Source of the DNA: Entomomonas sp964395065
GTDB taxonomy: Bacteria; Pseudomonadota; Gammaproteobacteria; Pseudomonadales; Pseudomonadaceae
Assembly: GCA_964395065.1 (NCBI GenBank)
Contig: CAYNAM010000023.1
Location: 1-27,997 of the forward strand
Length of the DNA: 27,997 nucleotides
Direction of reading: 5' to 3'
Below are positions 1-7,957 of this stretch, in pieces (the first letter of the stretch is position 1; each line of letters begins with the position of its first letter). Both the position numbers and the translations under genes were made by a program. Below the pieces are notes generated by a model. It was given only the letters and a program-made list of their open reading frames with translations, ran no database searches and was not told the DNA's origin.

Positions 1-2
1 TT

Positions 3-452
3 GTTTATTTAATGGCCTTTCTTGGCGGCTGGCTATGGGACTCTATATTCTTTTTATTGGGTCATCATTATGGCGTAGCCATCACCAAACGATTTCCTAA
101 ATATAAGAATAAAATTAAAAAAGCAGAGCTAATGGTACGTAAATATGACTTAATTGCCATTATTGGTTTACGATTTCTCTATGGACTCAGAACGATAGGG
201 CCTATGGCAATAGGTATAGCAAAAATTAATACGCTTCGGTTTATTATTTGTAATGCCGTCGGTGCAGCATTATGGTCATCCATTTTTGTGACAATTGGTT
301 ACAGCGCTGGAAGAATTTTTCAAGAAAAACTACAAAAACTTGGTAATAACATAATTCCTCTTCTCGTCATTGCAGCGATAGTATTTACTGTATTTTTTAT
401 TATTAGAACGCTGATTAGCAAACGACACCGTCATAGCGACACTGAAGATTGA
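3..452 (+). CDS. DedA-family inner-membrane protein, C-terminal part (5' end outside window)
   Basis: The reading frame is open from the first bases (Val-Tyr-Leu before the Met at 12), so the gene very likely starts left of the window. The visible part begins with a GGWLWD..LLGHHYG segment. It continues with the conserved DedA block around FLYGLRTIGPMAIGIAKI and then LRFIICNAVGAALW, both typical of DedA/SNARE-associated (YohD/YngC-like) proteins. Two or three hydrophobic segments follow, the last near the C-terminus (about residues 115-132 counted from the Met at 12), with a short basic and acidic tail. DedA proteins are polytopic inner-membrane proteins. Members are implicated in undecaprenyl-phosphate or phospholipid flipping and in membrane-potential homeostasis, but which role applies here cannot be told. 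The gene ends at TGA 450-452, just before a bidirectional terminator. Confidence 0.88.
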   Translation, partial: VYLMAFLGGWLWDSIFFLLGHHYGVAITKRFPKYKNKIKKAELMVRKYDLIAIIGLRFLYGLRTIGPMAIGIAKINTLRFIICNAVGAALWSSIFVTIGYSAGRIFQEKLQKLGNNIIPLLVIAAIVFTVFFIIRTLISKRHRHSDTED

Positions 453-465
453 TTTTACAAATAAA

Positions 466-498
466 AAAACTGATGAATATTATATATCCATCAGTTTT
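466..498. terminator. Bidirectional intrinsic terminator between convergent genes
   Basis: A perfect 10-bp stem, AAAACTGATG (466-475) with CATCAGTTTT (489-498), encloses a 13-nt AT-rich loop. On the minus strand the stem runs into a seven-T tract. On the plus strand it is followed by TTTTATTCTT. It lies between the end of the DedA gene (452) and the end of the Roadblock operon (518), so it can end both transcripts. Confidence 0.85.
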
Positions 499-517
499 AT
501 TCTTACCAAAGATAGAA

Positions 518-877
518 TTAGAATTTAACTTCAGCACTGATATCTAACAAACTTCTACGAGCTAATGCTAAGTTTGATTTAGATTTATCTAATACAAAAT
601 ATAAGAAAATGTCTGGTTTACTTTCTAAAGGACGAATAATGTGGTATTGCTTACCTAAAGTAATTAAAATATCTTCAATGTGATCATTAAGATTTAATGA
701 TTTCATCGTTTTAAGTTTAGCACGAACCACTTCCGTATTACCTGCACAAGCTAACTCAATATCAATACCTGTTCCTTTGCTACCAAGCATCATACCGCTA
801 GATGAATCTACGACTGCTGCAACCATAGCACCATCAACAGTTAATAACTTTTCTAAAGACTCTTGAATATTACTCAT
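518..877 (-). CDS. Roadblock/LC7-domain protein, MglB-like (119 aa)
   Basis: The whole 119-residue protein is one Roadblock/LC7 fold. It has an N-terminal helix (SNIQESLEKLL), a VDGAMVAAVVDSSSGMMLGS strand-turn-strand, a central long helix from about residue 40 to 60, then ILITLGKQYHIIRPL and IFLYFVLDK strands and a C-terminal helix. Proteins of this family (MglB, RarB, LC7) bind or regulate small Ras-like GTPases, often as dimers. A strong ribosome site (AGGAGAAG) precedes the ATG at 877. It is the last gene of a four-gene minus-strand operon with a second Roadblock protein and a GTPase, so a role as regulator or platform for that GTPase is inferred. The specific process is unknown. Confidence 0.85.
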   Translation of the reverse strand: MSNIQESLEKLLTVDGAMVAAVVDSSSGMMLGSKGTGIDIELACAGNTEVVRAKLKTMKSLNLNDHIEDILITLGKQYHIIRPLESKPDIFLYFVLDKSKSNLALARRSLLDISAEVKF

Positions 878-900
878 TACCTTCTCCTATTAATACAACA

Positions 901-1314
901 CTAAACTTTACGATTAAAAGCTTCAACAACAGCTCGTGTATGATAAAGTATTTGGCCTAAAACTGCATTTTTTGATGCCACGACATTGAGAATCATTGGA
1001 AATGCCTCATTGTCTATATCCATAATCACAATATAACCTTTATCACTTTCAATAATTATACTGTTATATTCTGTCCCTAAATTTGTCTCAAAAATAGACA
1101 TATTACTAATAGCAGATAACGAACTCGCCATCGCTGCTAATTTTGAAGAATCTACCGCATTATCAATGGATTTAAACGCCACTTCAAATCCATCCTCTGT
1201 TGTCAAAACAGCACTTTCAATACCTGCAGTAGCACTCATCAACTTATCTAACTCTCTTGCGGCGGCAAGCTTAATCACTTTGGGAGTTAAAATTGACACT
1301 TTATTTTCCGTCAT
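901..1314 (-). CDS. Roadblock/LC7-domain protein, second paralogue (137 aa)
   Basis: After a short N-terminal extension (about 15 residues), this protein shows the Roadblock pattern. There is a helix (ARELDKLMSATAGIESAVLTT), a EDGFEVAFK turn, the helix SSKLAAMASSLSAISNM, the strands EYNSIIIESDKGYIVIMDI, and a C-terminal helix ending in VVEAFNRKV. It is clearly related to, but distinct from, the shorter Roadblock protein 23 nt downstream. In bacteria such pairs can form heterodimers or separate homodimers that act on an MglA-type GTPase. The ATG at 1314 lacks a strong Shine-Dalgarno sequence (only GAG is visible), which may mean translation is partly coupled to the GTPase gene 31 nt upstream. 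Biological role unknown. Confidence 0.83.
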   Translation of the reverse strand: MTENKVSILTPKVIKLAAARELDKLMSATAGIESAVLTTEDGFEVAFKSIDNAVDSSKLAAMASSLSAISNMSIFETNLGTEYNSIIIESDKGYIVIMDIDNEAFPMILNVVASKNAVLGQILYHTRAVVEAFNRKV

Positions 1315-1345
1315 TGATATTACTCATAAATTAATTAAATTTTGA

Positions 1346-1870
1346 TTAAACATAGAGTTGTGTAAGCAATAAATCTAATAGCATAAGTACATCCTCTTTA
1401 ATTCGCACATCTGCTGTCACAATCGGACAAACCACACCACGAGAAGCCGTAAATGAAGAGAATTTATTGATAGTATCTGTATCATTTTGATCTACTTTAG
1501 TGATACAAATAACGCAACCACGCTCTTCTATCAACGTTTTAAAGTTATCTAGATAAATACTTAAATCCTCTAACGGAGCCGGCCGTGTATTATCTACTAA
1601 AATAATAACACCTAGTGCACCTGTAGACAAAACGCGCCACATAAAAGAAAAGCGTTGCTGCCCTGGTGTACCATAAATTCTAAGGCGTTCATTCTCACTG
1701 ATGGTCACTATCCCATAATCGAACGCTACCGTGGTTTTTTCCTTGTCAACAGATTTATCAGTATTTAATACATCTGTTGAAATAGGTGGGACTTCGCTTA
1801 CAGCAGCAATTGCTGTTGTTTTACCTGCGCCCATAGTTCCCGTTATGAGAATTTTATGTTCTTCAATCAT
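1346..1870 (-). CDS. Ras-like small GTPase (COG2229/Srp102-like, MglA-related) (174 aa)
   Basis: A small, single-domain P-loop GTPase. The P-loop is GTMGAGKTT at residues 11-19. A threonine-rich switch I segment lies near 46-47, the G3 motif is GTPGQ (67-71), followed by the QRF of switch II, and the G4 motif is TKVD (124-127, in place of the usual NKxD). The length (174 aa) is normal for this group. MglA-type and COG2229 GTPases act as nucleotide-dependent switches in cell polarity, motility and surface processes, with Roadblock proteins as GAPs or scaffolds. The two Roadblock genes directly downstream fit that model. Its start (ATG 1870) lies 2 nt after the stop of the upstream adaptor gene, implying translational coupling. 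Which process it controls cannot be read from the sequence. Confidence 0.88.
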   Translation of the reverse strand: MIEEHKILITGTMGAGKTTAIAAVSEVPPISTDVLNTDKSVDKEKTTVAFDYGIVTISENERLRIYGTPGQQRFSFMWRVLSTGALGVIILVDNTRPAPLEDLSIYLDNFKTLIEERGCVICITKVDQNDTDTINKFSSFTASRGVVCPIVTADVRIKEDVLMLLDLLLTQLYV

Positions 1871-1872
1871 AG

Positions 1873-2535
1873 TTATTTCTGAAAAAGTCCTAAACTAATA
1901 CGAATGCGATCTAACAAACTTTTCTTTGGTGCTGTTTTTCTTTCAACTGTTTTAGCTGGAATCATCGTAGCTGTAACATACTCTGCATCACCACTATTTA
2001 TAATCTGTACAATAAAAGCCTGACAAACATCCTCTGGCTTTGCTGAGATAGCAGCTAACTCTTCTAAGGTCATCGCACATTTACTCAATAACGTCGATAA
2101 GATCGGATACGTTTTATCTTTTTGTAAAACTTCTGCTTTCGGCCATTGTAATAATCGTACCTTTTGAGAAATATCGACCACTTGCTCAACATTAGCTGTT
2201 ACAGTATCAGGTTCAGTGGATAGACCTGATAGCGCCTGTCCCGCCATATGGATTTTTTCTATTAGTTCAGTCGCTTTGATAGGTGTACTGGCATAAAAAA
2301 CATTACAACCATTTTTTTGGATTTCAGTATTAAAGGACAATATCACACTGATATTATTAGAGATGGATAACATCTGTTCTTGGGTAGCATCTTTACCAAC
2401 AACAAGAACCTTAGCATCAGTATCGTTTTGCTCCCATGTTGCATTATCCCGAGTATTATACATAACAAGCACAGATCTAAAAAAAATCTGCTCTCTATTG
2501 GATAAACACAATGTTGAATAAAATACTGTTTGCAT
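1873..2535 (-). CDS. Unknown protein of a GTPase/Roadblock operon; possible receiver-like plus winged-helix-like layout (220 aa)
   Basis: I do not recognise the family. The frame is open to a GTG at 2601, but I take the ATG at 2535 because the first 22 codons of the longer version look non-conserved and the 2601 GTG has no ribosome site. A weak GAGAG lies about 16 nt upstream of 2535. The protein has an N-terminal region with LSNREQIFFRSVLVMY. A stretch (AKVLVVGKD, then VFYASTPIKATELIEKI) resembles a degenerate response-regulator receiver fold. The C-terminal segment LLSKCAMTLEELAAIS...VCQAFIVQIINSGDAEYV looks like a winged-helix or helix-bundle module, and the tail is basic. It is first in the operon and 2 nt from the GTPase gene, so it is probably an adaptor or effector of that GTPase. 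The domain assignment is my reading, not a search result. Confidence 0.7.
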   Translation of the reverse strand: MQTVFYSTLCLSNREQIFFRSVLVMYNTRDNATWEQNDTDAKVLVVGKDATQEQMLSISNNISVILSFNTEIQKNGCNVFYASTPIKATELIEKIHMAGQALSGLSTEPDTVTANVEQVVDISQKVRLLQWPKAEVLQKDKTYPILSTLLSKCAMTLEELAAISAKPEDVCQAFIVQIINSGDAEYVTATMIPAKTVERKTAPKKSLLDRIRISLGLFQK

Positions 2536-2622
2536 AAAATCTAATCTACATCTCTCAAAATAGAAAGCCAAAACAATATACGCATACCTAAATATAGGCA
2601 CATAGTAAAAACTCTTGCCCTA

Positions 2623-2631
2623 ATGATAGCA
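2623..2631 (-). promoter_or_regulatory. Candidate extended -10 promoter for the GTPase/Roadblock operon
   Basis: On the minus strand TGCTATCAT occurs here, an extended -10 element (TGN plus TATCAT). No convincing -35 lies 17 bp upstream, which is acceptable for an extended -10. The start point would be near 2616, giving an 80-nt leader before the ATG at 2535 and excluding the GTG at 2601 from the leader's first bases only marginally. It sits in the 92-158 bp gap behind the preceding gene's stop (2694). Confidence 0.4.
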
Positions 2632-2693
2632 TACTTATATAGTTTTTAGAAGAATACTTAATACTACTTTGTTAATTATATTATGATTTTTAA

Positions 2694-4130
2694 TCAATCA
2701 TAAGAAATATGAACCATTGCTCTATAGCCATCACGATCTTGAAAAAAAACACCCAACCAGTCAGAAGACAATACCTGTGCACAAGAATCCCAATGCAGTT
2801 GTTGTTGAGAATAAGGGTTTTTAAAATTCGACTGTAATAAAAACTCAGTAATCCTATCTTCTGCTAAAGCCAATCGTTTAAGCAGTAATTTGACCTGTAT
2901 CAGCCACAGATAATTATTCGCATCATAAAAGCGATATAAATAAGAAGAGAGCAAATCAGGTTCAAGCACTATTCCACCCAATATATTATCTGCTCCATAT
3001 TTTTGATAAATTTCTTGTATCGTTAAAGGTTGTTCCTTAACTGTAGTATCAATAATGTACCTAGCTGATGACCTAGGCAATATGAGTAAGGCTCTATTAA
3101 TTAAAAAGTTAATTTTTTGATAACTTAAATTTATGGTTTTAATTTTATTAAACCTTAATGGATAACCTAACTCTTTAGCTTGGTAGAAATAATCCGCTCC
3201 ATCATCAAAACCCAAGCTTTTAAATAGATCAAAATGCTTCTCTATCGTTTCCTTTGTAGACAAGTACCCATTAACCACAACAAACCAACGCTCTCGTCTA
3301 AAGGTATTAGCAATTTTTTGTTGTTGCTCTGGAGACAGAGGCTGAAATAATAACGTTATTTGTGGATCTGATAAATACGGCCTTAACTGTGGCTTGTCAA
3401 TTAACTGTTCTAACACATGCGCGGCGATTAATAACTGCCTGACACCTATCATAGTATCAATCACATACCCATCTGTTAACAACTTATTTTTAATAAAATC
3501 CATTTCACCTTGTAAGATTGTTAATCCCTTACGCACATCACCATCGTCAATAGCAAACACTGCCTCAGCCAAGCGCAATTGTGAAGCAGAAATACTCTTA
3601 TGATAAGGTGGTATTGGCATTTCTGCCGACATAGGATAAGCCTTATAGTAAGGCTTGGTCTGAATTTGTCGATAACGTGCCAAAATAACATTACTTTCTT
3701 TGATAAGCGCTGTTAGCTGCTTCCTATCCTTTATTATTTGATCGACACAATGCAGATTTTTTAATGAAGCACATGGAAACTCATAGCCTGCTCCATATCC
3801 CATATTTACTTTGAGCGCTTTATTTTCATCATAGTAATCTGTTGTTTTTACTGCGTTATCAAATAGCTTAACATCCTGCTTGCTAATGGCTACTTGTAAT
3901 AAGCGATTATTTTTTATTAGCACTTTTTTAGCGATAGCAGTGTAATCTTTATCTACTGGCACATCCAGCGCTAGCATACCGACATAACCATTCTGGTCTA
4001 AGTCTTTTTCAGACAAATCAGGGATAACTAATAATTGCTTAACTTCGGGTAACAGTTGTTTATTGTCTAGTTCATTAGCTAACAAAGGTAAACTCAACAA
4101 ACTAAGAACCCATAAGGATTTAAGCTTCAT
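2694..4130 (-). CDS. Exported protein of unknown function (478 aa)
   Basis: I do not recognise this family. The N-terminus (MKLKSLWVLSLLSLPLLANE) is a clear Sec signal peptide with a likely signal-peptidase I site after LLA, near residue 18. There is no lipobox cysteine and no other obvious membrane segment. The mature part is mainly alpha-helical in character, rich in Leu, Ile and Gln, and carries several Pro-rich turns. It is therefore probably periplasmic or secreted. AAGGG lies 8 nt before the ATG at 4130. The gene follows mfd by only 22 nt on the same strand with no terminator between, so it may share mfd's transcript. I see no functional link to repair. Confidence 0.85.
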   Translation of the reverse strand: MKLKSLWVLSLLSLPLLANELDNKQLLPEVKQLLVIPDLSEKDLDQNGYVGMLALDVPVDKDYTAIAKKVLIKNNRLLQVAISKQDVKLFDNAVKTTDYYDENKALKVNMGYGAGYEFPCASLKNLHCVDQIIKDRKQLTALIKESNVILARYRQIQTKPYYKAYPMSAEMPIPPYHKSISASQLRLAEAVFAIDDGDVRKGLTILQGEMDFIKNKLLTDGYVIDTMIGVRQLLIAAHVLEQLIDKPQLRPYLSDPQITLLFQPLSPEQQQKIANTFRRERWFVVVNGYLSTKETIEKHFDLFKSLGFDDGADYFYQAKELGYPLRFNKIKTINLSYQKINFLINRALLILPRSSARYIIDTTVKEQPLTIQEIYQKYGADNILGGIVLEPDLLSSYLYRFYDANNYLWLIQVKLLLKRLALAEDRITEFLLQSNFKNPYSQQQLHWDSCAQVLSSDWLGVFFQDRDGYRAMVHISYD

Positions 4131-4152
4131 AGTAAAATCCCTTAAATCAATA

Positions 4153-7100
4153 TTAATCTGCTTTCATCTTTAATTTGTCTAATAACGTTTCAAGTGTTAT
4201 AAAACGCTCATCAACCCTCTCCATCGGAACTTGGAATTTAAACGTTGTACCCCCCTCTAACTTATAACGTTTTGGCTGACTTTGTATCAACTTTATCAAC
4301 GTTAATGGGTCAACTGTTGTATGAGTTGAAAACTCAACTTTACCACCTTGTGGGCCTGCATCAATTTTGGTGATACCTAATTGTTCTGCCTCTATCTTAA
4401 GACGTGTTTGGCGAATCAGATTTTTAACAGGTTCGGGTAACAAGCCAAAGCGGTCGATCATTTCCACTTGAAGCTCTTTTAATTCATCCTCCGTTGTAGC
4501 AGAAGCAATTCGCTTATACAAAATAAGTCGATTATGTACATCAGGTAAATAATCCTCAGGGATCAAAGCGGGGACACGTAAATTAATATCGGTACCTACA
4601 CCTAAGGGTTGCTCTAAGTTGGGTTCTTCTCCCTTTTGTATAGCCTTCACCGCACGATCAAGCATATCCATGTACAACGAGAAACCAACCGCTTGTATTT
4701 GCCCACTTTGCCCTTCCCCTAATAATTCGCCAGTACCACGAATTTCCATATCATGGGTAGCCAGCACAAAACCTGCCCCCAAATCTTGAGCACTGGCAAT
4801 CGCCTCTAAACGTTTTTGAGCATCATCTGTCATGCTCTTTTTAGGGGGCGTTAGTAAATAAGCATACGCTTGGTGATGACTACGCCCTACACGTCCACGC
4901 AGTTGGTGTAACTGCGCTAATCCAAATTTGTCCGCTCTTTCAATCACAATGGTATTAGCTGTTGGTACATCAATACCTGTTTCAATAATGGTTGAAGACA
5001 CCAGTACATTAAAGCGCTTATGATAAAAATCAGCCATCACTTGCTCAAGTTCACGTTCACGCATTTGCCCATGCCCTACGCCAATACGCGCCTCGGGTAC
5101 AAGTTCAGCAAGGTCAGCTGCACACTTTTCAATGGTTTTAACATCATTATGCAAATAATAAACCTGCCCCCCTCTGAGCAACTCACGCAACAAAGCTTCT
5201 TTAATCACTGCGTTTTGCTGTTCCATCACAAAAGTACGTACTGACAAACGGCGTGCAGGGGGGGTGGCAATAATGGATAAATCACGCATCCCCGACATCG
5301 CCATATTAAGCGTGCGAGGAATGGGAGTCGCAGTCATGGTTAACACGTCTACTTCACTGCGTAAAGCTTTTAAGCGTTCTTTTTGACGAACCCCAAAGCG
5401 GTGTTCTTCATCAATAACCACCAACCCTAAATTTTTAAACTTCACATCGTCTTGTAATAACTTATGTGTTCCGATAATGATATCGATCTTGCCTTCTGCC
5501 AATTCAGCAATGGCCTGATTCACTTCTTTAGTGGATTTAAAACGACTCAATACTTCCACCTTCACTGGCCAATCAGCGAAACGGTCTCTAAAACTGTTGT
5601 AATGTTGCTGTGCCAATAAAGTTGTGGGTACTAATACGGCCACTTGCTTTCCGCTTTGAACAGCAATAAAGGCTGCACGAATGGCCACTTCTGTTTTACC
5701 AAAGCCAACATCGCCACAAATAAGACGATCCATTGGCTTACTAGCAACCATATCTTCTAGTACGGCATCGATAGCGGCTTGCTGATCTACCGTTTCTTCA
5801 AAAGGGAATCCTGCTGCAAAAGCGGCGTAATCACTTTCTGGTTTACTAAAAGCAAAACCTTTGCGTGCTGCACGACGAGCATAAATATCTAACAGCTCCG
5901 CGGCCACATCTCGAACTTGCTCTGCCGCTTTACGGCGAGCTTTTTGCCACTGCTCAGAACCTAAGCGATGCAAAGGCGCCAACGCATCATCTGAGCCTGT
6001 ATAGCGTGCAATCAGGTGTAGGCTAGCGACAGGAACGTACAATTTGGTTCCCTCTGCATACTCCAGCATTAGAAACTCTTGTGGTTGGCCGTCTAATTCT
6101 AACGTCACTAAACCTTGATAACGCCCTACCCCATGGTCAATGTGTACAACAGGCGCACCCTCTCGTAACTCTGTCAGGTTTTTAACAATGTTTTCATTGG
6201 TTACCTCGCCTCTTTTTTGGCGACGTCTACGTTGTAAAATCTTTTGACCAAACAAGGGAGCTTCGGCAATCAATGCCAACGCCGGCTTTTCTAAAACAAG
6301 CCCATCGTCTAGATTAGCCACGGTAATGGCTATTCGTTCTTTGCTTTCTGTAAATTCTTGCCAACCTGCTACTTCAACGGGGCGTATTTTCAAACGCGCT
6401 AATAACTCAAGCACAACTTCTCGGCGCCCTGCCGTTTCAGCTGTAAATAATAACCGCCCTTCAAACTGCTCAATAAACTGACGTAATTTACTTAATGGTT
6501 CTGTTGCCCGAGACTCTATGGTTAAATCAGGCAGTGCCTGTAGTGAAAAATTTTGTTTATTTGCGCCTTGCTCGACACTGCTTTGTTGCAATGTAACTCT
6601 TGGCCATTTTTTTAAATAGCCAAAGCATTCATCGGTCGATAAAAATAATTGCTTAGGCTCTAGAATTGGCTTTTCAACATCATAACGACGATCTTCATAA
6701 CGGTTTTTCACATCACGCCAGAAGGTTTCCGTCGACTCCTCAATAGTTGGTAATGAAAAAACTTGCATATTGTCAGGCAAGTAATCAAATAACGTAGCGG
6801 TTTGCTCAAAAAATAGAGGTAAATAATACTCAATACCTGATGGTGTAATACCCGTTTCTAAATCTTGATAAATAGGACAGCGACGATAATCGATATCAAA
6901 CTGTTCTCTAAAACGCTCTCTAAAGTTTTTGATGGCCTGCTTATCAAGAGGAAACTCATGAGCAGGCAATAAATTAATTTGCTCAACTTTATCGATGGAA
7001 CGCTGTGTTTCAGGGTCAAAGGTACGTAAAGTTTCGATTTCATCATCAAATAAATCAATACGATAAGGTAGACTACTCCCCATCGGGAATAAATCAAATA

Positions 7101-7602
7101 ATGCACCCCGCACAGCGAACTCACCGTGCTCGAAAACAGTTTCAACGCAGCGATAGCCCACACTTTCTAAACGGCCACGCATCTCTTCAACATTAACTTT
7201 ATCACCAATTTTTACCACTAAACCACTACCTAATATAAAGGAAGCAGGCGCAATTCGCTGTAACACAGTAGTAATAGGAACGACTAAAATACCTTGTTTA
7301 ATGTTAGGTAATTGATAAAGGGTCGATATTCGTTGTGAAATGATGTCTTGATGGGGGGAGAATACATCATAAGGCAACGTTTCCCAGTCAGGAAAGTTAA
7401 GTACGGTCGTGTGAGGCGCAAAAAACTTTAACTCACGACTTAATCGATCTGCACTTGCAGTATCCGGTGTTAAAACCAAAGTAAAATGCTGATAGGCTGA
7501 GGCGGCTTCGGCTACAACTAAACCAAAAGAAGCACCTACTAAATTTCCCCATTGTAGTTTACTTGAGGTCTTTGATAGTTTAGGAAGGGCAAGAACAGAC
7601 AC
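4153..7602 (-). CDS. mfd: Transcription-repair coupling factor Mfd
   Basis: Mfd displaces RNA polymerase stalled at DNA lesions and recruits UvrA. At 1149 residues it has the normal family length (E. coli about 1148). In order: an N-terminal UvrB-like region with LPYDVFSPHQDIISQR (about 76-91); a RNA-polymerase-interaction region beginning EGAPVVHIDHGVGRYQG (about 481-497); the RecG-like motor with Walker A GDVGFGKTE (630-638), DEEH box (731-734) and TMTATPIPRT; motif VI with QLRGRVGRS; and a C-terminal D7 region. The start is GTG at 7602 with GGAG 10 nt upstream. The resulting MSVLALPKLS start agrees with what I know of Pseudomonas Mfd. No frameshift is seen. A run of seven C on the coding strand (5258-5264) lies inside the motor domain. 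Confidence 0.98.
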   Translation of the reverse strand: MSVLALPKLSKTSSKLQWGNLVGASFGLVVAEAASAYQHFTLVLTPDTASADRLSRELKFFAPHTTVLNFPDWETLPYDVFSPHQDIISQRISTLYQLPNIKQGILVVPITTVLQRIAPASFILGSGLVVKIGDKVNVEEMRGRLESVGYRCVETVFEHGEFAVRGALFDLFPMGSSLPYRIDLFDDEIETLRTFDPETQRSIDKVEQINLLPAHEFPLDKQAIKNFRERFREQFDIDYRRCPIYQDLETGITPSGIEYYLPLFFEQTATLFDYLPDNMQVFSLPTIEESTETFWRDVKNRYEDRRYDVEKPILEPKQLFLSTDECFGYLKKWPRVTLQQSSVEQGANKQNFSLQALPDLTIESRATEPLSKLRQFIEQFEGRLLFTAETAGRREVVLELLARLKIRPVEVAGWQEFTESKERIAITVANLDDGLVLEKPALALIAEAPLFGQKILQRRRRQKRGEVTNENIVKNLTELREGAPVVHIDHGVGRYQGLVTLELDGQPQEFLMLEYAEGTKLYVPVASLHLIARYTGSDDALAPLHRLGSEQWQKARRKAAEQVRDVAAELLDIYARRAARKGFAFSKPESDYAAFAAGFPFEETVDQQAAIDAVLEDMVASKPMDRLICGDVGFGKTEVAIRAAFIAVQSGKQVAVLVPTTLLAQQHYNSFRDRFADWPVKVEVLSRFKSTKEVNQAIAELAEGKIDIIIGTHKLLQDDVKFKNLGLVVIDEEHRFGVRQKERLKALRSEVDVLTMTATPIPRTLNMAMSGMRDLSIIATPPARRLSVRTFVMEQQNAVIKEALLRELLRGGQVYYLHNDVKTIEKCAADLAELVPEARIGVGHGQMRERELEQVMADFYHKRFNVLVSSTIIETGIDVPTANTIVIERADKFGLAQLHQLRGRVGRSHHQAYAYLLTPPKKSMTDDAQKRLEAIASAQDLGAGFVLATHDMEIRGTGELLGEGQSGQIQAVGFSLYMDMLDRAVKAIQKGEEPNLEQPLGVGTDINLRVPALIPEDYLPDVHNRLILYKRIASATTEDELKELQVEMIDRFGLLPEPVKNLIRQTRLKIEAEQLGITKIDAGPQGGKVEFSTHTTVDPLTLIKLIQSQPKRYKLEGGTTFKFQVPMERVDERFITLETLLDKLKMKAD

Positions 7603-7640
7603 GAAGTAATAGCTCCACTAGTAGCCAATTAAAGAGGACG

Positions 7641-7646
7641 ATTATA
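7641..7646 (-). promoter_or_regulatory. mfd: Candidate -10 element for mfd
   Basis: The minus strand reads TATAAT, a perfect -10 hexamer, in the 74-bp gap between mfd and the upstream 91-residue gene. The predicted start near 7634 gives a leader of about 32 nt to the GTG at 7602. The -35 position holds only weak matches. An imperfect 9-bp hairpin (7658-7666 with 7674-7682, one G-U pair) overlaps the upstream gene's stop codon just before it. It lacks a T-run, so it is at best a weak terminator. Confidence 0.5.
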
Positions 7647-7676
7647 CACCATGCAATCATTGGGTTGATTACAAAC

Positions 7677-7952
7677 TCAATGTTTAACCAATCTTTTTTT
7701 CTTGAACCATGCATTAGACGTTTCACAGTTCAAAGGTTTCAACTCACTTAAAGATATTTTATAACGTTTAAAAACAGCCCAAAGCTCATCTAAAGCTGAT
7801 TCATCAAGTAATGTTTCGTCAACCGTTACATAAAGTGTTCTTAGCTCTCCGTCCATCCCTTTAATACAGTCTATACTTTCAAGCCATTTAAAAAAGATAT
7901 CTTCATCGGTTAACGAAAAATAAGTAACGCCTGTTATTGAAATAGCTTTCAC
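7677..7952 (-). CDS. Small protein of unknown function downstream of a ClC gene (91 aa)
   Basis: I do not recognise the family. The protein is soluble, with no signal peptide or membrane segment. It has an acidic middle (TVDETLLDESALDELWAVF) and a basic end (FKKKRLVKH), and reads like a small alpha/beta fold. Its start is GTG at 7952. A strong AGGAG lies 8 nt upstream, within the last codons of the ClC gene, whose stop is 5 nt away. The two are therefore almost certainly co-translated. A partner or regulator of the transporter is possible but purely positional inference. Being coding is supported by the strong ribosome site and tight spacing. Confidence 0.75.
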   Translation of the reverse strand: MKAISITGVTYFSLTDEDIFFKWLESIDCIKGMDGELRTLYVTVDETLLDESALDELWAVFKRYKISLSELKPLNCETSNAWFKKKRLVKH

Positions 7953-7957
7953 TTTTG

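Noticed and set aside
2536..2601. N-terminal extension of the first GTPase-operon gene to GTG 2601
   Set aside because: No ribosome site, and the extra 22 residues look random; ATG 2535 preferred, although not proven.
3394..3603. 69-codon plus-strand frame inside the exported-protein gene
   Set aside because: Antisense to a well-supported gene with signal peptide and ribosome site; no Shine-Dalgarno or recognisable motif.
6858..7163. 101-codon open frame on the minus strand inside mfd
   Set aside because: It lies wholly within the conserved UvrB-like region of Mfd in another frame on the same strand, has no ribosome site and a composition typical of a shadow frame.
7658..7682. Hairpin overlapping the stop of the 91-residue gene as a terminator
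   Set aside because: Stem has a wobble and no T-run on the minus strand, so termination before mfd is not supported.
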